Positions 42,480 to 52,028 are shown, counted from the first letter of the stretch. The stretch is 64,000 nt of DNA from Nannocystis pusilla (GCF_026626665.1 NZ_JAPNKE010000002.1:6239168-6303167), one strand, 5' to 3'. The notes: generated by a model not told the origin, from the sequence alone. Translations and numbers: made by a program.

Positions 42480-42935
42480 TCAACCCTCCGGGATCTCCGG
42501 CGTCACCAGCAATCCGAACAGGTACAGCGAATCCTGCCACCCCAGGTAACACGATTCGACCGGGATCGCGTCCGGCAGGTTCTCCTGGGTCACGCGAACC
42601 TCGGTCCCGCACGAGACCTTCCGCAGCTCGACGGTGGTCACGATCTCGCCGGGCATGTTCGGATCTTCGAAGGCGTCGGTGTAGCGGATTTTTTCGTTCG
42701 GGACGAGCTCCAGGTACCTCCCGCCGAAGCTGTGGCTGTTGCCGGTCGAGAAGTTGGTGAAGCTCATGCGGTACGTGCCACCGACCGTCGCCTCCAGGTG
42801 ATGCACGGTGCAGGTGAAGCCGTGCGGCGGCAGCCACTTCGAGAGGGCGGCGGCGTCGAGGAAGCCCTTGTAGACGCGCTCCGGCGGGGCGGCGAAGACG
42901 CGATGGAGGCGAACGGTGTTGTTCTTGGCGGACAT
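42480..42935 (-). CDS. SRPBCC / AHSA1-family protein
   Basis: 151 residues, complete; AAAGGAA upstream of ATG 42935. START-like fold seen from RLHRVFAAPPERVYKGFLD, KWLPPHGFTCTVHHLE and the C-terminal helix. This Aha1-C / activator of Hsp90 ATPase-like family is common as a stand-alone small-ligand binding protein. No link with the PKS is indicated: it is opposite in strand, 3.6 kb away, and not of the aromatic polyketide cyclase subgroup as far as I can judge. Confidence 0.85.
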   Translation of the reverse strand: MSAKNNTVRLHRVFAAPPERVYKGFLDAAALSKWLPPHGFTCTVHHLEATVGGTYRMSFTNFSTGNSHSFGGRYLELVPNEKIRYTDAFEDPNMPGEIVTTVELRKVSCGTEVRVTQENLPDAIPVESCYLGWQDSLYLFGLLVTPEIPEG

Positions 42936-43349
42936 GTGGTTCCTTTCGGTGGTGGAGGCGGGGCCTCATGTCCACGTCGAACGAGCCGCCGCGAATTCGA
43001 CAACCATCGGTCGCGGCCCGCAAAAAATCGTGGAGCCCGCGGAAGGTGGCGTACGGCCCCGGCGAACGCTGCCGCGGCGGCGGGCTCGACCGGAGCGCAC
43101 ACGACCGGCTCGGCTCGCCCGCGACGACGGGACCGCGACGAGCGCGGCTCGCGCGACGGCAGGCCGGTCCGCGCCCTCGCGGGTCCTCCCGCCATGAAGA
43201 GGATCGGGCACGAAGCGAAGAAGTTCTGGCATGAACCCCAGGGTGCGGGCGACGTAAGTTGACGCCGTGACCGTCGGCAAGACGCGGAAGCCCACGCGTG
43301 ACGGTGAGGCTCCGGTCCCCGGCTTCGGCCCCCAGGAGGTTCTTTTAAA
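42936..43349. other. 414-bp intergenic region
   Basis: Between the divergent SRPBCC and GST genes. It must hold both promoters. AGGAGG lies at 43335-43340 before the GST start; no clear operator, RNA gene or ORF seen. Confidence 0.5.
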
Positions 43350-43994
43350 ATGATGCTCAAGATTCATCACCTCGGCCGCTCGCAATCCGAGCGCGTCGTC
43401 TGGCTCTGCGAAGAGCTGGGCGTCCCTTACGAGCTGCGCCGTTACCGACGCGACGCGGTCACGCGCCTCTCGCCGCCCGAGCTCGCGGCGCTGCATCCCC
43501 TCGGCGCCGCGCCGCTGCTCGAGGACGGCGCATTGCTGCTCGCCGAGTCGGCCGCGATCGTCGAATACATCATCGTCAAACACGGCTCCGGCCGGCTCCG
43601 GCTCGACCCCGATCATCCCGACTACGCGGCCTATCTCTACTGGTTCCACTTCTCAAACGGGAACCTGCAGCCCGCGCTCCTCCGGCTCATGACGGTCAGC
43701 CGCGCGGGCCTGCCGGCAGCTCACCCCGCGCTGGCCTCGGTGCAGATGCGGCTCGATCGCGTGATGCAGCTCGTCGACGCGCGCCTGCGCGAGGCCCCCT
43801 ATTTCGCCGGCCGCGAATTCACGGCGGCGGACATCATGAGCGTGTTCTCGCTGACCACGATGCGGCTCTTCCAGCCGGTCGACCTGCGGCCGTATCCCGG
43901 CATCCTCGCCTACCTGCAGCGCATCGGCGAGCGGCCGGCCTATCGCCGCGCGATCGCCGAGAGCGATCCGGACCTCGTGCCGATGCTCGATTGA
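43350..43994 (+). CDS. glutathione S-transferase family protein
   Basis: 214 residues. The N-terminal thioredoxin-like domain begins KIHHLGRSQSERVVWLCEEL with the catalytic-region Ser; ESAAIVEYI is the GSH gamma-glutamyl binding motif (ES/T). The all-helical C-terminal domain includes YFAGREFTAADIMSVF, a conserved N-capping box. A strong AGGAGG lies ten bases upstream of ATG-ATG. Predicted conjugation of electrophiles to glutathione or a related thiol. Convergent with the AraC regulator gene 14 bp downstream. Confidence 0.92.
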   Translation: MMLKIHHLGRSQSERVVWLCEELGVPYELRRYRRDAVTRLSPPELAALHPLGAAPLLEDGALLLAESAAIVEYIIVKHGSGRLRLDPDHPDYAAYLYWFHFSNGNLQPALLRLMTVSRAGLPAAHPALASVQMRLDRVMQLVDARLREAPYFAGREFTAADIMSVFSLTTMRLFQPVDLRPYPGILAYLQRIGERPAYRRAIAESDPDLVPMLD

Positions 43995-44007
43995 GCGGTC
44001 GCACGTC

Positions 44008-44882
44008 TCACGTCGACGACGAGCGAGGCATGTCCTGCTTCGGCGAGGCGCCGAATTGCGCGTGTACTCGCGGCTGAACTGCGTGGCGCTCTCGTAGCCG
44101 ACGCCGAACGCCGCGTCCGAGACCGACGCCTCCCCGGCTCGCAGCAGGCGCCGCGCCGCGAGCAGCCGCAGCTCCTTTTGGAACTGCAGCGGCGACATCG
44201 CGGTGATCGCCTTGAAGTGCTTGTGAAACGACGACGGGCTCATCCCGACGCTGCGTGCGAGCTCCGGGATCGCGACCGGCGAGCGGAAGTCGTGGCGCAG
44301 CAGCGCGATCGCCCGCGCGATCGCGCTGGCGTGGCTGTCGTGGCGAGCCAGGCTGCGCAACATTGCGCCCATGGGCGCCGTCGCCAGGCGATAGTGAATC
44401 TCCCGCGCGATCAGCGGCCCGAGCACCGCCGCGTCCGTCCGCGTGCCTGCGAGCGCGACGTAGCGCGCGAACGCATCCACGAGCGACCCATCGCACGCGT
44501 GGACCGCGAGCGGACGACACTCGGTGGTCGAGGGCGCCGCGTCGGCGATCTCGTCGTACAGGCCGCGCAGCGTGTCCAGGTCGACGTCGAACAGCAGCGC
44601 GAGATACGGCGCCTTCTTGACGCGAGCGATCACCGGCAGGTCGTGGCTGACCAGCAGACACTCGCCGGCGCCCATCGGGTACGACTCGGCGCCGAGCACC
44701 GTCTCTTTGCGCCCCTCGAGCACGAGGATGACCACCGGCTCGTAGACCGCGGCCTCGAACGAGGTCGGCCGGTGGTGGCGGAGAACCCCGAGCATCGGCA
44801 GAGGCCGCACGTATTGCATGCCGGAGCCGTTCGGGGGCGGCAGCTGCCGCCCCACCCGATCGGCGAGTTCGGCGAGGTTCAT
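44008..44882 (-). CDS. AraC-family transcriptional regulator (one frame break at the C-terminus)
   Basis: About 291 residues. The N-terminal half is the AraC_N cupin-like effector domain of the subfamily with YEPVVILVLEGRKE and CLLVSHDLPV. The C-terminal half has both helix-turn-helix motifs (IPELARSVGMSPSSFHKHFK; VSDAAFGVGYESATQFSREY). The final residues are in another frame. One missing base near 44065 restores the expected ending RQFGASPKQ and the stop at 44008. It is divergent from a second AraC regulator (45075); the 192-bp interval holds a TGTCCC-CT-GGGACA palindrome (44927-44940). Targets unknown. Confidence 0.88.
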
Positions 44883-45074
44883 GACGCCAGCCTAGCACCG
44901 CGCCGGCCAGCGCTCGCGACGCGACCTGTCCCCTGGGACATCCCCCGACCGCCGGCCGTCTGCGCTCGGGGACGCGAGCGCTCCGACCCGCGCATCGAGC
45001 CGCGCGGAGCCGGTAATCCGAGCGCCCGAGCGGCCGCGTCCCCCGCCCCGCGCGCCGGACCGCTTTGGCCTAAG

Positions 45075-45974
45075 ATGCTCGCCGTGACCGGCCAGTCACC
45101 CCGCGCCGAGAACATCCGCGCGATCCGTGCCGAGCGGAAGGTCTGGAGCGGCGTCGAGGTCGCGGCCATCGACGTCTACAGCGCCGGCGAGGGGCGCGTC
45201 GTCCTCGATCTGACCCCGCAGCGCTTCCGCCTCGGCGTCCTCCTGCAGCAGGTCGGCGGTTACTGCGAGGGCCGTACCGCGCTGGGGCGACCGGGCGTCA
45301 CCCGCAACCCCGGCGCGCGCTTTTTGGCCCTCACCCCCGCGAGCATGCCCCTGTGGGGCTACAGCGACCGGATCTCGTACTGCCACGAGCTCGCGCTGTC
45401 GTTCGACGCGGCCGAGCTGTCGACCCGCCTCGGCGAGCCGCTGCGCGACGACCTCGACCTCGCGCCGCGGTTTTGGCTGTCGAACGAGCGGATCTTCGCC
45501 CTCTCGGAGCTCCTCTCCGCCGAGGTCAGCGGCGGCGGCGAGTTCGGCCAGCTGTACGGCGAGAGCCTCGTGCTCGCGCTCCTCGTCGAGTACCTGCGGG
45601 CGGTCCGCGAGCGCGCGCCCGCCTCGCGCAAGGGCGGCCTGTCGCCGCGGCAGCTCCGCGAGGTGTGCGCGTACATGCAAGAGCACCTCGGCGCGCCCGT
45701 CGGCCTGCGCGAGCTCGCGACCCTCGGCGGCATGTCGCAGGCGCACTTCAGCCGCGCCTTCAAGGCCTCGACCGGCGTCCCGCCGCACCGCTGGCAGCTC
45801 AACGCCCGGGTCGAGCGGGCGCAGCAGCTCCTGCTCCGCGCCGACGTCTCGCTCGCCGACATCGCCTTGCAGCTCGGCTTCGTCGATCAGTCGCACCTCA
45901 CCCGCGTGTTTCGCCGGGTCGTCGGCGCCACCCCGAGCGCGTGGCGGCGGGCGCACGGTCGGCGCGCGCGCTAG
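45075..45974 (+). CDS. AraC-family transcriptional regulator
   Basis: 299 residues. The N-terminal region is not a recognisable cupin; the C-terminal 100 residues carry the two AraC helix-turn-helix motifs (LRELATLGGMSQAHFSRAFK; LADIALQLGFVDQSHLTRVF). The ATG at 45075 gives the best length; GTG 45084 is possible, and neither has a strong Shine-Dalgarno site. Convergent with the isochorismatase-type gene that follows, from which it is separated by 31 bp. Function of the regulon is not evident. Confidence 0.88.
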   Translation: MLAVTGQSPRAENIRAIRAERKVWSGVEVAAIDVYSAGEGRVVLDLTPQRFRLGVLLQQVGGYCEGRTALGRPGVTRNPGARFLALTPASMPLWGYSDRISYCHELALSFDAAELSTRLGEPLRDDLDLAPRFWLSNERIFALSELLSAEVSGGGEFGQLYGESLVLALLVEYLRAVRERAPASRKGGLSPRQLREVCAYMQEHLGAPVGLRELATLGGMSQAHFSRAFKASTGVPPHRWQLNARVERAQQLLLRADVSLADIALQLGFVDQSHLTRVFRRVVGATPSAWRRAHGRRAR

Positions 45975-46005
45975 CAGCTCGCGCGCGCCGCCGAGTCGGG
46001 CTTCT

Positions 46006-46659
46006 TCAGCCCGCGCCGCGGCTGCCCGTGCGGAGCAGCTGCATCTCCCACGCGAACGCCACCCCGGTGCCGCCGCCGTGGGCCATCATGTTCTCGGCCA
46101 GCGCCGGCACGCTCGCCTCGCGGGCCCAGTCGCGCTGCAGCTCCGAGCCGAACACCATCCACGTGATCGGCACGGCGCCGGCCTGGATCATGCGTCGCAC
46201 CGCCATCTCGTGGGCCTCGAGCGACACCCCGCCCGACGCGTCGGTCACGATGTAGACCTCGTAGCCCTCGCCGAGCGCGTGGATCGTCGGCATCGCCAGG
46301 CAGATCTCGGTCCACAGCGCCGCCATCACGATCTTCTTGCGCCCGGTCGCCGCGACCGCGTCCACCACTCGCCTGTCCTCCCAGGTGTTGATGAACGTGC
46401 GGTCGATCGGCTTCTGCTCGGGGAACACGTCCTGCAGCCCCTGGATCAGGTAGCCGCCGCGCTCCTCGAGCACCGTCGTCAGGATCGTCGGCACCCCGAA
46501 GCTCTTGGCCGTCTTCGCCAGGGCGACGACGTTGTTGATGACCATCGTCGGGTCGTGGCTGTGCAGGTTGGCGAACTGGAACGGCTGATGGTCGATCAGC
46601 ACGAGGACGCAGTTGTCGGGGGTCAGCAGCGCGTCGAGGCCGGTTTTCTGGCTGGTCAT
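46006..46659 (-). CDS. isochorismatase-family hydrolase (YcaC-like)
   Basis: 217 residues; AGGAG before ATG 46659. Cysteine-hydrolase fold with Asp in CVLVLIDHQPFQF and the nucleophile Cys in ALWTEICLAMPT. The long C-terminal part with MAVRRMIQAGAVPITW matches the YcaC subgroup of unknown physiological substrate. It is the only gene in its strand block. The upstream region (46660-47183) carries a cluster of short repeats. Confidence 0.88.
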   Translation of the reverse strand: MTSQKTGLDALLTPDNCVLVLIDHQPFQFANLHSHDPTMVINNVVALAKTAKSFGVPTILTTVLEERGGYLIQGLQDVFPEQKPIDRTFINTWEDRRVVDAVAATGRKKIVMAALWTEICLAMPTIHALGEGYEVYIVTDASGGVSLEAHEMAVRRMIQAGAVPITWMVFGSELQRDWAREASVPALAENMMAHGGGTGVAFAWEMQLLRTGSRGAG

Positions 46660-47183
46660 GGCATCTCCTGGCGAGCCGCGGACGGCTCGCTCGCCGGCGA
46701 ACCCTAGCCAGGGGCCCGGTCGCGGCGCTTGGACGATCGTGCCGTCCTGGTCGATCCGTGCCGCGGGCTCGCCTGACGCCGCGCTCCGAGCCGCGCCGAG
46801 CGCAGCGCCGGCGAACGCCGCACGCGCTCCGACCGGCAGGACGCATCGACCTGCCGGCCGCCCGGCCACCCTCACGCGCCGGCGCGCGTGCGGGCGAGCT
46901 GTCGCGCCGGACAGAATCACGGCAGCGAGTCGGGCGTCAATGACGGCAGCGCAACAATGACGGCACTGCAACGATCACCGCGCTGTCACTGCAATGATAG
47001 GTCCGCGGCTGTCATTCGTGACACCTCACGAGCGCCTCGCGGCGCATCCTCCGCCGCGAACGCGGATTCGTGGTACCGGCGGGTTCTCGCCGCTCGATCC
47101 GACCTGCGATCGCTCACGCCGCGGCTGGTCGCGCGGCGGCGCCTCGGCGGGCGCTCGGCGGCGCCGCGGCGGAAGCGCGAGGG
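46660..47183. repeat. 524-bp intergenic region with a cluster of short repeats
   Basis: No gene seen. At about 46937-47023 there are two copies of AATGACGGCA (46939 and 46956), two of CACTGCAA (46964 and 46987) and, near the end, GTCATTCGTGAC. They could be regulator sites for the hydrolase gene about 300 bp downstream or for something not annotated; purely descriptive. Confidence 0.35.
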
Positions 47184-47609
47184 TCAGGCCACGACGTCGA
47201 GCGGGAGTTCGGCGCGTGGGTCGACGCCGGCGATCGGCACCTCGGCCAGGAGCGCGTAGGCTCGCGGTCCGTCGCTCGGCTCGAGCTGCGGCGGCAGCGG
47301 CAGCGCGAATTCTCGCACGATCCGCTCGCCGCTGCGCAGCACCGGCGCGTCCAGGGCCAGCTCCGCCGCGGCCACCTGGCGCCGGCTCTCGCGGTCCGGC
47401 GGCGCCGCCCCGCTGGGCACCATGTGCGTGAGGTGCTGCTCGTCGAAGTGGAGCAGCACGCGCTCGACCGGCACCTCGTAGGTCCCGCCGAGCAGCACCA
47501 GGGTGCCGCGGAGGACCTCGCCGGGGCGCACCGGGCCGACGACGCCCTCGATGGCGAGGGTGGGTGTACCGATACCGACCGCGCTCTTCAATCGATGGAT
47601 GAATTTCAT
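47184..47609 (-). CDS. Spo0M-like (sporulation-control) arrestin-fold protein, short form
   Basis: 141 residues. The N-terminus FIHRLKSAVGIGTPTLAIEG and the following VRPGEVLRGTLVLLGG match the start of the Spo0M/SpoOM family, which has an arrestin-like beta sandwich. Full-length members are nearly twice as long, so only the first sandwich is present; no frame break explains this. The role in non-sporulating bacteria is unknown; myxobacteria make myxospores but no connection is shown. Start at ATG 47609 without a clear Shine-Dalgarno site. Confidence 0.6.
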   Translation of the reverse strand: MKFIHRLKSAVGIGTPTLAIEGVVGPVRPGEVLRGTLVLLGGTYEVPVERVLLHFDEQHLTHMVPSGAAPPDRESRRQVAAAELALDAPVLRSGERIVREFALPLPPQLEPSDGPRAYALLAEVPIAGVDPRAELPLDVVA

Positions 47610-47726
47610 CTTATCGCGACTATACTATAATACCAACCGGACGCAGGCGGCTCCCACCAATGGTGGTACGACCCCTCCTTCGAACCGGAATAGCTTCTCC
47701 GCATTCGACAGACGCGAAACAGGACG
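47610..47726. promoter_or_regulatory. AT-rich divergent promoter region
   Basis: An unusually AT-rich island in a GC-rich window. TATAAT at 47626-47631 on the plus strand fits a -10 box for the membrane protein gene at 47727. On the minus strand TATAGT (47626-47621) could serve the Spo0M-like gene with a very short leader. Matching -35 boxes are weak. Confidence 0.4.
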
Positions 47727-48503
47727 ATGCTGACGCTCTACCGACCCGAATCGATCTTCTCGCCGCGGCACGCCCCAAGCTGGCTGCTGTTCACCTTCGC
47801 CGCCGGCGCCGTGAACGCTGCCGCGCTGCTCGCCTGCCAGACCTACGTGACACACGTGACAGGCACCGTCACCCGCCTGGGCATGGAGGTCATCCACTTC
47901 GAGCCGTTCCTCGACTTCGCGCTGGTGCTCGGCTGCTTCATCGGCGGCGCGATGCTCTCGGGCCTGCTCATCAACGGGCGCGCGCACGCGGGCAAGCCCC
48001 CGCTGTTCGGCGTGCCGCTGTGGATCGCCTTCTGGCTGGTGCTGTTCACCGCCCTGGGCGGCCACTTCGGCCTGCTCGGCAACTTCGGCGGCGCGGTCAC
48101 CCACACGGTCGACTTCCTCCTGCTGGCGATCCTCAGCTTCGCCATGGGCCTGCAGAACGCCGCCATCGCCACCAGCACCGGCCTGTTGGTCCGCACCACC
48201 CACCTCACCGGCCCCGCGACCGACCTCGGCATCCACCTCGCCGAGCTGTTCTTCTCCACCGACGAGGCGCGCGCGCACGCCAAGCGCCACGCCGCCCTGC
48301 GCGCCGGCAAGATCGCCGCCTTCGCCGCCGGCGCCGCGGTCACCGTCCCGCTCGCCCATCGCGTCGAGTTCCTGGCGTTCCTGCTGCCCGCGGCGATGAT
48401 GCTGCTGGCGATCACCCTGAGCTTCCTCCCCGACCGGATCGCCAAGGAAGTCCGGGCCCGCCGGCGCGACCGCTCGGTCGCCCGCGCCGCCGCCGTGCCG
48501 TGA
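47727..48503 (+). CDS. DUF1275 (YoaK) family membrane protein
   Basis: 258 residues with about six hydrophobic helices. The conserved start LFTFAAGAVNAAALL, THVTGTVTRLG, GGAMLSGLLI and SFAMGLQNAA match the YoaK/DUF1275 inner-membrane family of unknown function. A cytoplasmic His/Arg-rich segment lies between the fourth and fifth helices. No partner genes are evident. Confidence 0.85.
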   Translation: MLTLYRPESIFSPRHAPSWLLFTFAAGAVNAAALLACQTYVTHVTGTVTRLGMEVIHFEPFLDFALVLGCFIGGAMLSGLLINGRAHAGKPPLFGVPLWIAFWLVLFTALGGHFGLLGNFGGAVTHTVDFLLLAILSFAMGLQNAAIATSTGLLVRTTHLTGPATDLGIHLAELFFSTDEARAHAKRHAALRAGKIAAFAAGAAVTVPLAHRVEFLAFLLPAAMMLLAITLSFLPDRIAKEVRARRRDRSVARAAAVP

Positions 48504-48841
48504 GCGACGTGGCCTCAGGGACAGATCGGTCGGCCGGGTGGGTGGGGCTCGTTCGCCCCTCCCGCATGATCGGGCCGCGGATCGACCTGCTTTAAAAACA
48601 TGTCCTATGCGCCATGCGTGGATCCCGGGCGCGCGTGACTCGGGTGGTCCTGGCGACTGTGACAGGTCTCCGTATTGAGACCCGCGGCGATGTTTCACCG
48701 CAGCGCGAGAAATCGTCACAGCACGCGCGAGGCCCGCGCAGTCGACGGGCCGCCGGGTTCTCCCGGCTTCGAGGGCCCGCCGGGGCGCTCGCGCGGCCTC
48801 GCCGGCGCGGCTCGGCTAGCATTCCGGCCCGCTTCGAGATC
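48504..48841. other. 338-bp intergenic region
   Basis: No gene seen. Contains a small AT patch with CTTTAAAAACATG (about 48590-48602) and otherwise GC-rich sequence leading to the secreted protein gene. Confidence 0.45.
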
Positions 48842-49315
48842 ATGCAGTCCCTCGCCCTCGCCCTCGCCCTGCTCCTCACCCAGGCCGCCGCGCCCCAAGC
48901 CGCCGCCCCGCCGCCGGCCGCCACCATCGACGCCAGGACGCGCGCCGCGATCGAGGCGGTCGCCTACGATTACGTCGACGGTCAGCTCGAGGGCGACCCC
49001 GCCCGCGTCGCACGAGCGCTGCACCCCGACCTGGCCAAGCGCGCCGTCGTCGGCGCCGGGCCAACCTCGCGCGAGGTCTTCCCGCTGCGCCGCATGAGCG
49101 CCGACGAGCTCATCGAGCTGACCCGCCAGGGCGCCCTCAAGACGCCGAAAGAGCAGTGGAACCGCTCGGTGCGCGTGCTCGACGTGACCGGCACCGCCGC
49201 AGTCGTGCGCGTCGAGACCCCGTGGTTCGTCGACTACTTCCACATGGGCCGCTTCGGCGAGCGCTGGCTGATCGTCAACGCCCTGTGGTTTAATAAACCG
49301 CAGCAGCCCGGCTGA
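48842..49315 (+). CDS. secreted NTF2-like protein (putative lumazine-binding type)
   Basis: 157 residues. A short signal peptide (MQSLALALALLLTQAAA) and an Ala/Pro linker precede an NTF2-like domain. The string ALHPDLAKRAV, then ELIELTRQG, then FVDYFHMGRFGERWLIVNALW is typical of the Lumazine_bd_2 family, despite its name of unknown function. The last codons (KPQQPG) are the first copy of a sequence then repeated twice in the following 180 bp. Confidence 0.75.
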   Translation: MQSLALALALLLTQAAAPQAAAPPPAATIDARTRAAIEAVAYDYVDGQLEGDPARVARALHPDLAKRAVVGAGPTSREVFPLRRMSADELIELTRQGALKTPKEQWNRSVRVLDVTGTAAVVRVETPWFVDYFHMGRFGERWLIVNALWFNKPQQPG

Positions 49316-49484
49316 TACATCCGCGCGCCCGAGCACAGACCTGTCGTCGACGCCTCGAGGCTCGACGCACCGCAGCAGCCCGAACGAGCAACGGCGCATC
49401 GACGACGCTTCGAGGCTCGACGCACCGCAGCAGCCCGAACGAGCGCCGGCGCATCGGCGGCGCTTCGAGGCTCGACGAGCGGCA
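49298..49484. repeat. 55-bp tandem repeat overlapping a gene 3' end
   Basis: CCGCAGCAGCCCG begins at 49298 (inside the NTF2-like gene), 49370 and 49425; TCGAGGCTCGACG follows each copy. The last two units are 55 bp apart, the first 72 bp. Non-coding beyond 49315 as far as I can see. Confidence 0.7.
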
Positions 49485-49499
49485 ACCGGCCCCCACCCG

Positions 49500-50360
49500 T
49501 CACTTCTCCTTCGGCAAGTCCGGCCGCGCGCCCCACTCGTTCCACGAGCCGTCGTAGAGGCGCGCGTCGGCGTGCCCGAGCACCTGCAGCACCAGCCAGG
49601 TCAAGCTCGCGCGCATCCCCGACTTGCAGTAGACGACCACGGTCTCGCGCTCGAGCGCGCGAGCGTACAGCTCGCGCAGCGTCGGCAACTCCTCGAGGCG
49701 ACCGTCCTCGGTCACGGCGGACTGCCACGGCACGTGCCAGGCGCCGGGGATCCGTCCGGCCTTCCACTCGTCGTCGCTGCGCACGTCGAGCAGCAGGACC
49801 GCGGGGTCCTGCAAGCGCGCGGCGATCCACGCCGCGTCGACGCCGAGCCGGCGCTGCTCCTCGCCGAGCCGCGGACCCTCCCCGACGGCGACGGTCGGCA
49901 CCTCGCTCGTCTGCGTCCCGCCGGCTGCGACCCACGCCGCGTGACCGCCGTCGAGCATCCGGACCTTGTCGGCGGCATGGCCGAACCACCGCAGCGTCCA
50001 CACCACGCGGGCCGCCGGCGGGCTCGAGCGCTCGTCGACGACCACCACCTCGTCACCGAGCTCGACCCCGAGACCCGCCATCGCCGCCTCGATCGCCGCC
50101 CGCGGCGCCAGCTGTTCCGGCACCCCGTCGACCTCGGCCCGCAGCTGCTTGACGTCGAGGTGGAGCGCCCCGGGGATGTGCCCGCCGGCGTACGCGTCGG
50201 CGGGCCGGACGTCGACGATGACCCGCTCCGGATCGGCCGGCGCTCGCAGCAATGCGTCGACCGCGACCACACCGACAGGCGCCCGCGACGCCTCGGCGAT
50301 CGCCTCGGGCCGACACCCGCCGGCGACGCACAACCACGCGATCGACCACGCACGCATCAT
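49500..50360 (-). CDS. double-rhodanese sulfurtransferase, lipoprotein
   Basis: 286 residues; GGGAGG just before ATG-ATG (50360). A lipobox (LCVAGGC) predicts outer-surface or periplasmic anchoring, unusual for this mostly cytoplasmic enzyme family. There are two rhodanese domains. The first (VIVDVRPADAYAGGHIPGA) lacks a catalytic Cys in its loop (VDERSSPPAA). The second has VLLLDVRSDDEWKAGRIPGA and the active loop VVYCKSGMRAS. Layout as in thiosulfate or 3-mercaptopyruvate sulfurtransferases. Substrate undetermined. Confidence 0.88.
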   Translation of the reverse strand: MMRAWSIAWLCVAGGCRPEAIAEASRAPVGVVAVDALLRAPADPERVIVDVRPADAYAGGHIPGALHLDVKQLRAEVDGVPEQLAPRAAIEAAMAGLGVELGDEVVVVDERSSPPAARVVWTLRWFGHAADKVRMLDGGHAAWVAAGGTQTSEVPTVAVGEGPRLGEEQRRLGVDAAWIAARLQDPAVLLLDVRSDDEWKAGRIPGAWHVPWQSAVTEDGRLEELPTLRELYARALERETVVVYCKSGMRASLTWLVLQVLGHADARLYDGSWNEWGARPDLPKEK

Positions 50361-50608
50361 CGCCTCCCCTCATCATCAACCGGTCGACCCGGCGCTCTTC
50401 GCCGCCGCGACAGCTCGACCATCGCATCACCGGCTCGAACCCTCTCGAGCTCGAGCCGACCGGCGCCGCGAGCGGCGCAGCCGAGCTCTGATTCTCGAAG
50501 GCTCGCGAGCACCGAAGGATTGTAGCGCAACGAGCCGCCCCGCCGCGCGCCCCCGCCGCGCTCGCTGCCCGCGCACCCACGATCGGGCGAGCGCCGACCG
50601 AGCTGAGC

Positions 50609-52028
50609 CTATTTGGCGCGCGCCGGCTTCTTTGCGGCGACCGCCCTCTTCACAGCGGATGCCTTCTTTGCAGCAGGCGCCTTCTTCGCTGCCTTCTTCG
50701 CGGCAGGAGCCTTCTTCGCTGCCGATGCCTTCGCCGCTGGAGCCTTCGCAGCTGCCGATGCCTTCGCGGCAGGAGCCTTCGCAGCAGATGCCTTCGCTGC
50801 AGATGCCTTCACAGCAGGGGCCTTCTTCGCCGCTGCAGCCTTCTTCGCTGCCGATGCCCTCGCCGCTGCAGCCTTCTTCGCTCCCGATGCCTTCGCCACC
50901 GGCGACCTCTTCGCTCCCGATGCCCTCGCTCCCGATGCCTTCGCTGCCGATGCCTTCGCCGTCGATGCCTTCGCCGCCGCTGCCTTCGTCACCGCCGGGA
51001 CCTGCTTCGCGGGCTTCTTTGCCCGACAGGAGCCCTCTTCGCGCCGGAGAGCGCCTTGCCTTGCGCGAGATTCAGCGCTTGCTCATGGGCGACGAGGTAT
51101 TGCTTGGCGGAGACCTTGCGCGCGTGCGCGTAGGCCTTCTCGAGGATCGGAGCGGCGTCGCTGCCGAGCGCCTCCACGATGTCGAAGGCGTAGTCGCCGA
51201 GCCGGAGCAAGCCGTTGGACGCGGCCCGCTCGGCGATCGCCGCGGCCCGCCGAGCGTCGGGCGCGGCCGCCATGAGGATCTCGGCTCCGCCCCACTCGGA
51301 CCTCCCCACCGCCTTCATCAGGCGATCGATCTGCTCGGCCGCCAGCGAGGTGTTCCGCGAGAGCACGAACGTGAGCAGGCTGCGCCGCCACCAGTGACCG
51401 CCCTCGTCGGACCCCGTCCTGGACGGCGCGCCGGCGGGCAAGCCTTCCAACAAGTCCTTGCAGGATGCACAGGCCTTGGCGAGCTCCGCCTCGCTCATCG
51501 CCGATACGCGACAGCGCAGCGCCCACCAGAGGGGCTCCAGCTCCCGGGCCAGGTCCCACGGTCCGCGGGCATTTTCCGTCTCCGGATCGCCGATGTCGTC
51601 GATTTCGAGCCCGGCCACCGCGCCGTCGAGGCCGAGCTTCCTGATGACGTGAAACAGAGGCTGCGACGACAGCACGTCGACGGCGAAGCGGAGGCCGCCG
51701 ATTTCGGTCCAGAGCGCCACCAGAGCACGCGCGCTCGCCCAGCTCTCCACGCCTCCCAGTTCGTGCTGGGCGGCCTGAAGACCAGCGTCGCGCGGAGCAC
51801 CTCCTCGCGGATCTTCAGCTGTTTGGGCGGCTGGACCTGCTTCAGCGATTTGGCCACCGCTGCTGCAGTTGCGGACGCGGTCCCCTCCAACTTCGGAAGC
51901 TTCACCGCGCAAATGCGAGACCACGCCTCGGCCAGGCTCGGCGCGGCGTCGTCCGGATCGGCCTCATGGGCGCTGCGCCACCCGTGAAGCTTGCGCCGCT
52001 CGTTGCTGTTCCACTGAAGCTCGCTCAT
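50609..52028 (-). CDS. hypothetical protein with Lys/Ala-rich histone-like tail (two frame breaks)
   Basis: About 473 residues once two missing bases (near 51755 and 51030) are allowed for. The N-terminal 330 residues (start MSELQWNSNE at 52028) form a helical domain I do not recognise. The C-terminal tail of about 135 residues (KKPAKQVPAVTKAAAAKAS, then many AAKKA/ASAAKA units) resembles eukaryotic histone H1 tails and bacterial AlgP/HctB-type tails that bind DNA without sequence specificity. The tail alone starting at 50992 could be a separate small protein, but joining the frames gives continuous sense. Location is probably cytoplasmic or nucleoid. Confidence 0.6.

Noticed and set aside
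42480..42935. SRPBCC protein as the polyketide cyclase of the cluster
   Set aside because: Separate strand and neighbourhood, AHSA1-like rather than aromatase/cyclase-like, and no aromatic polyketide is expected.
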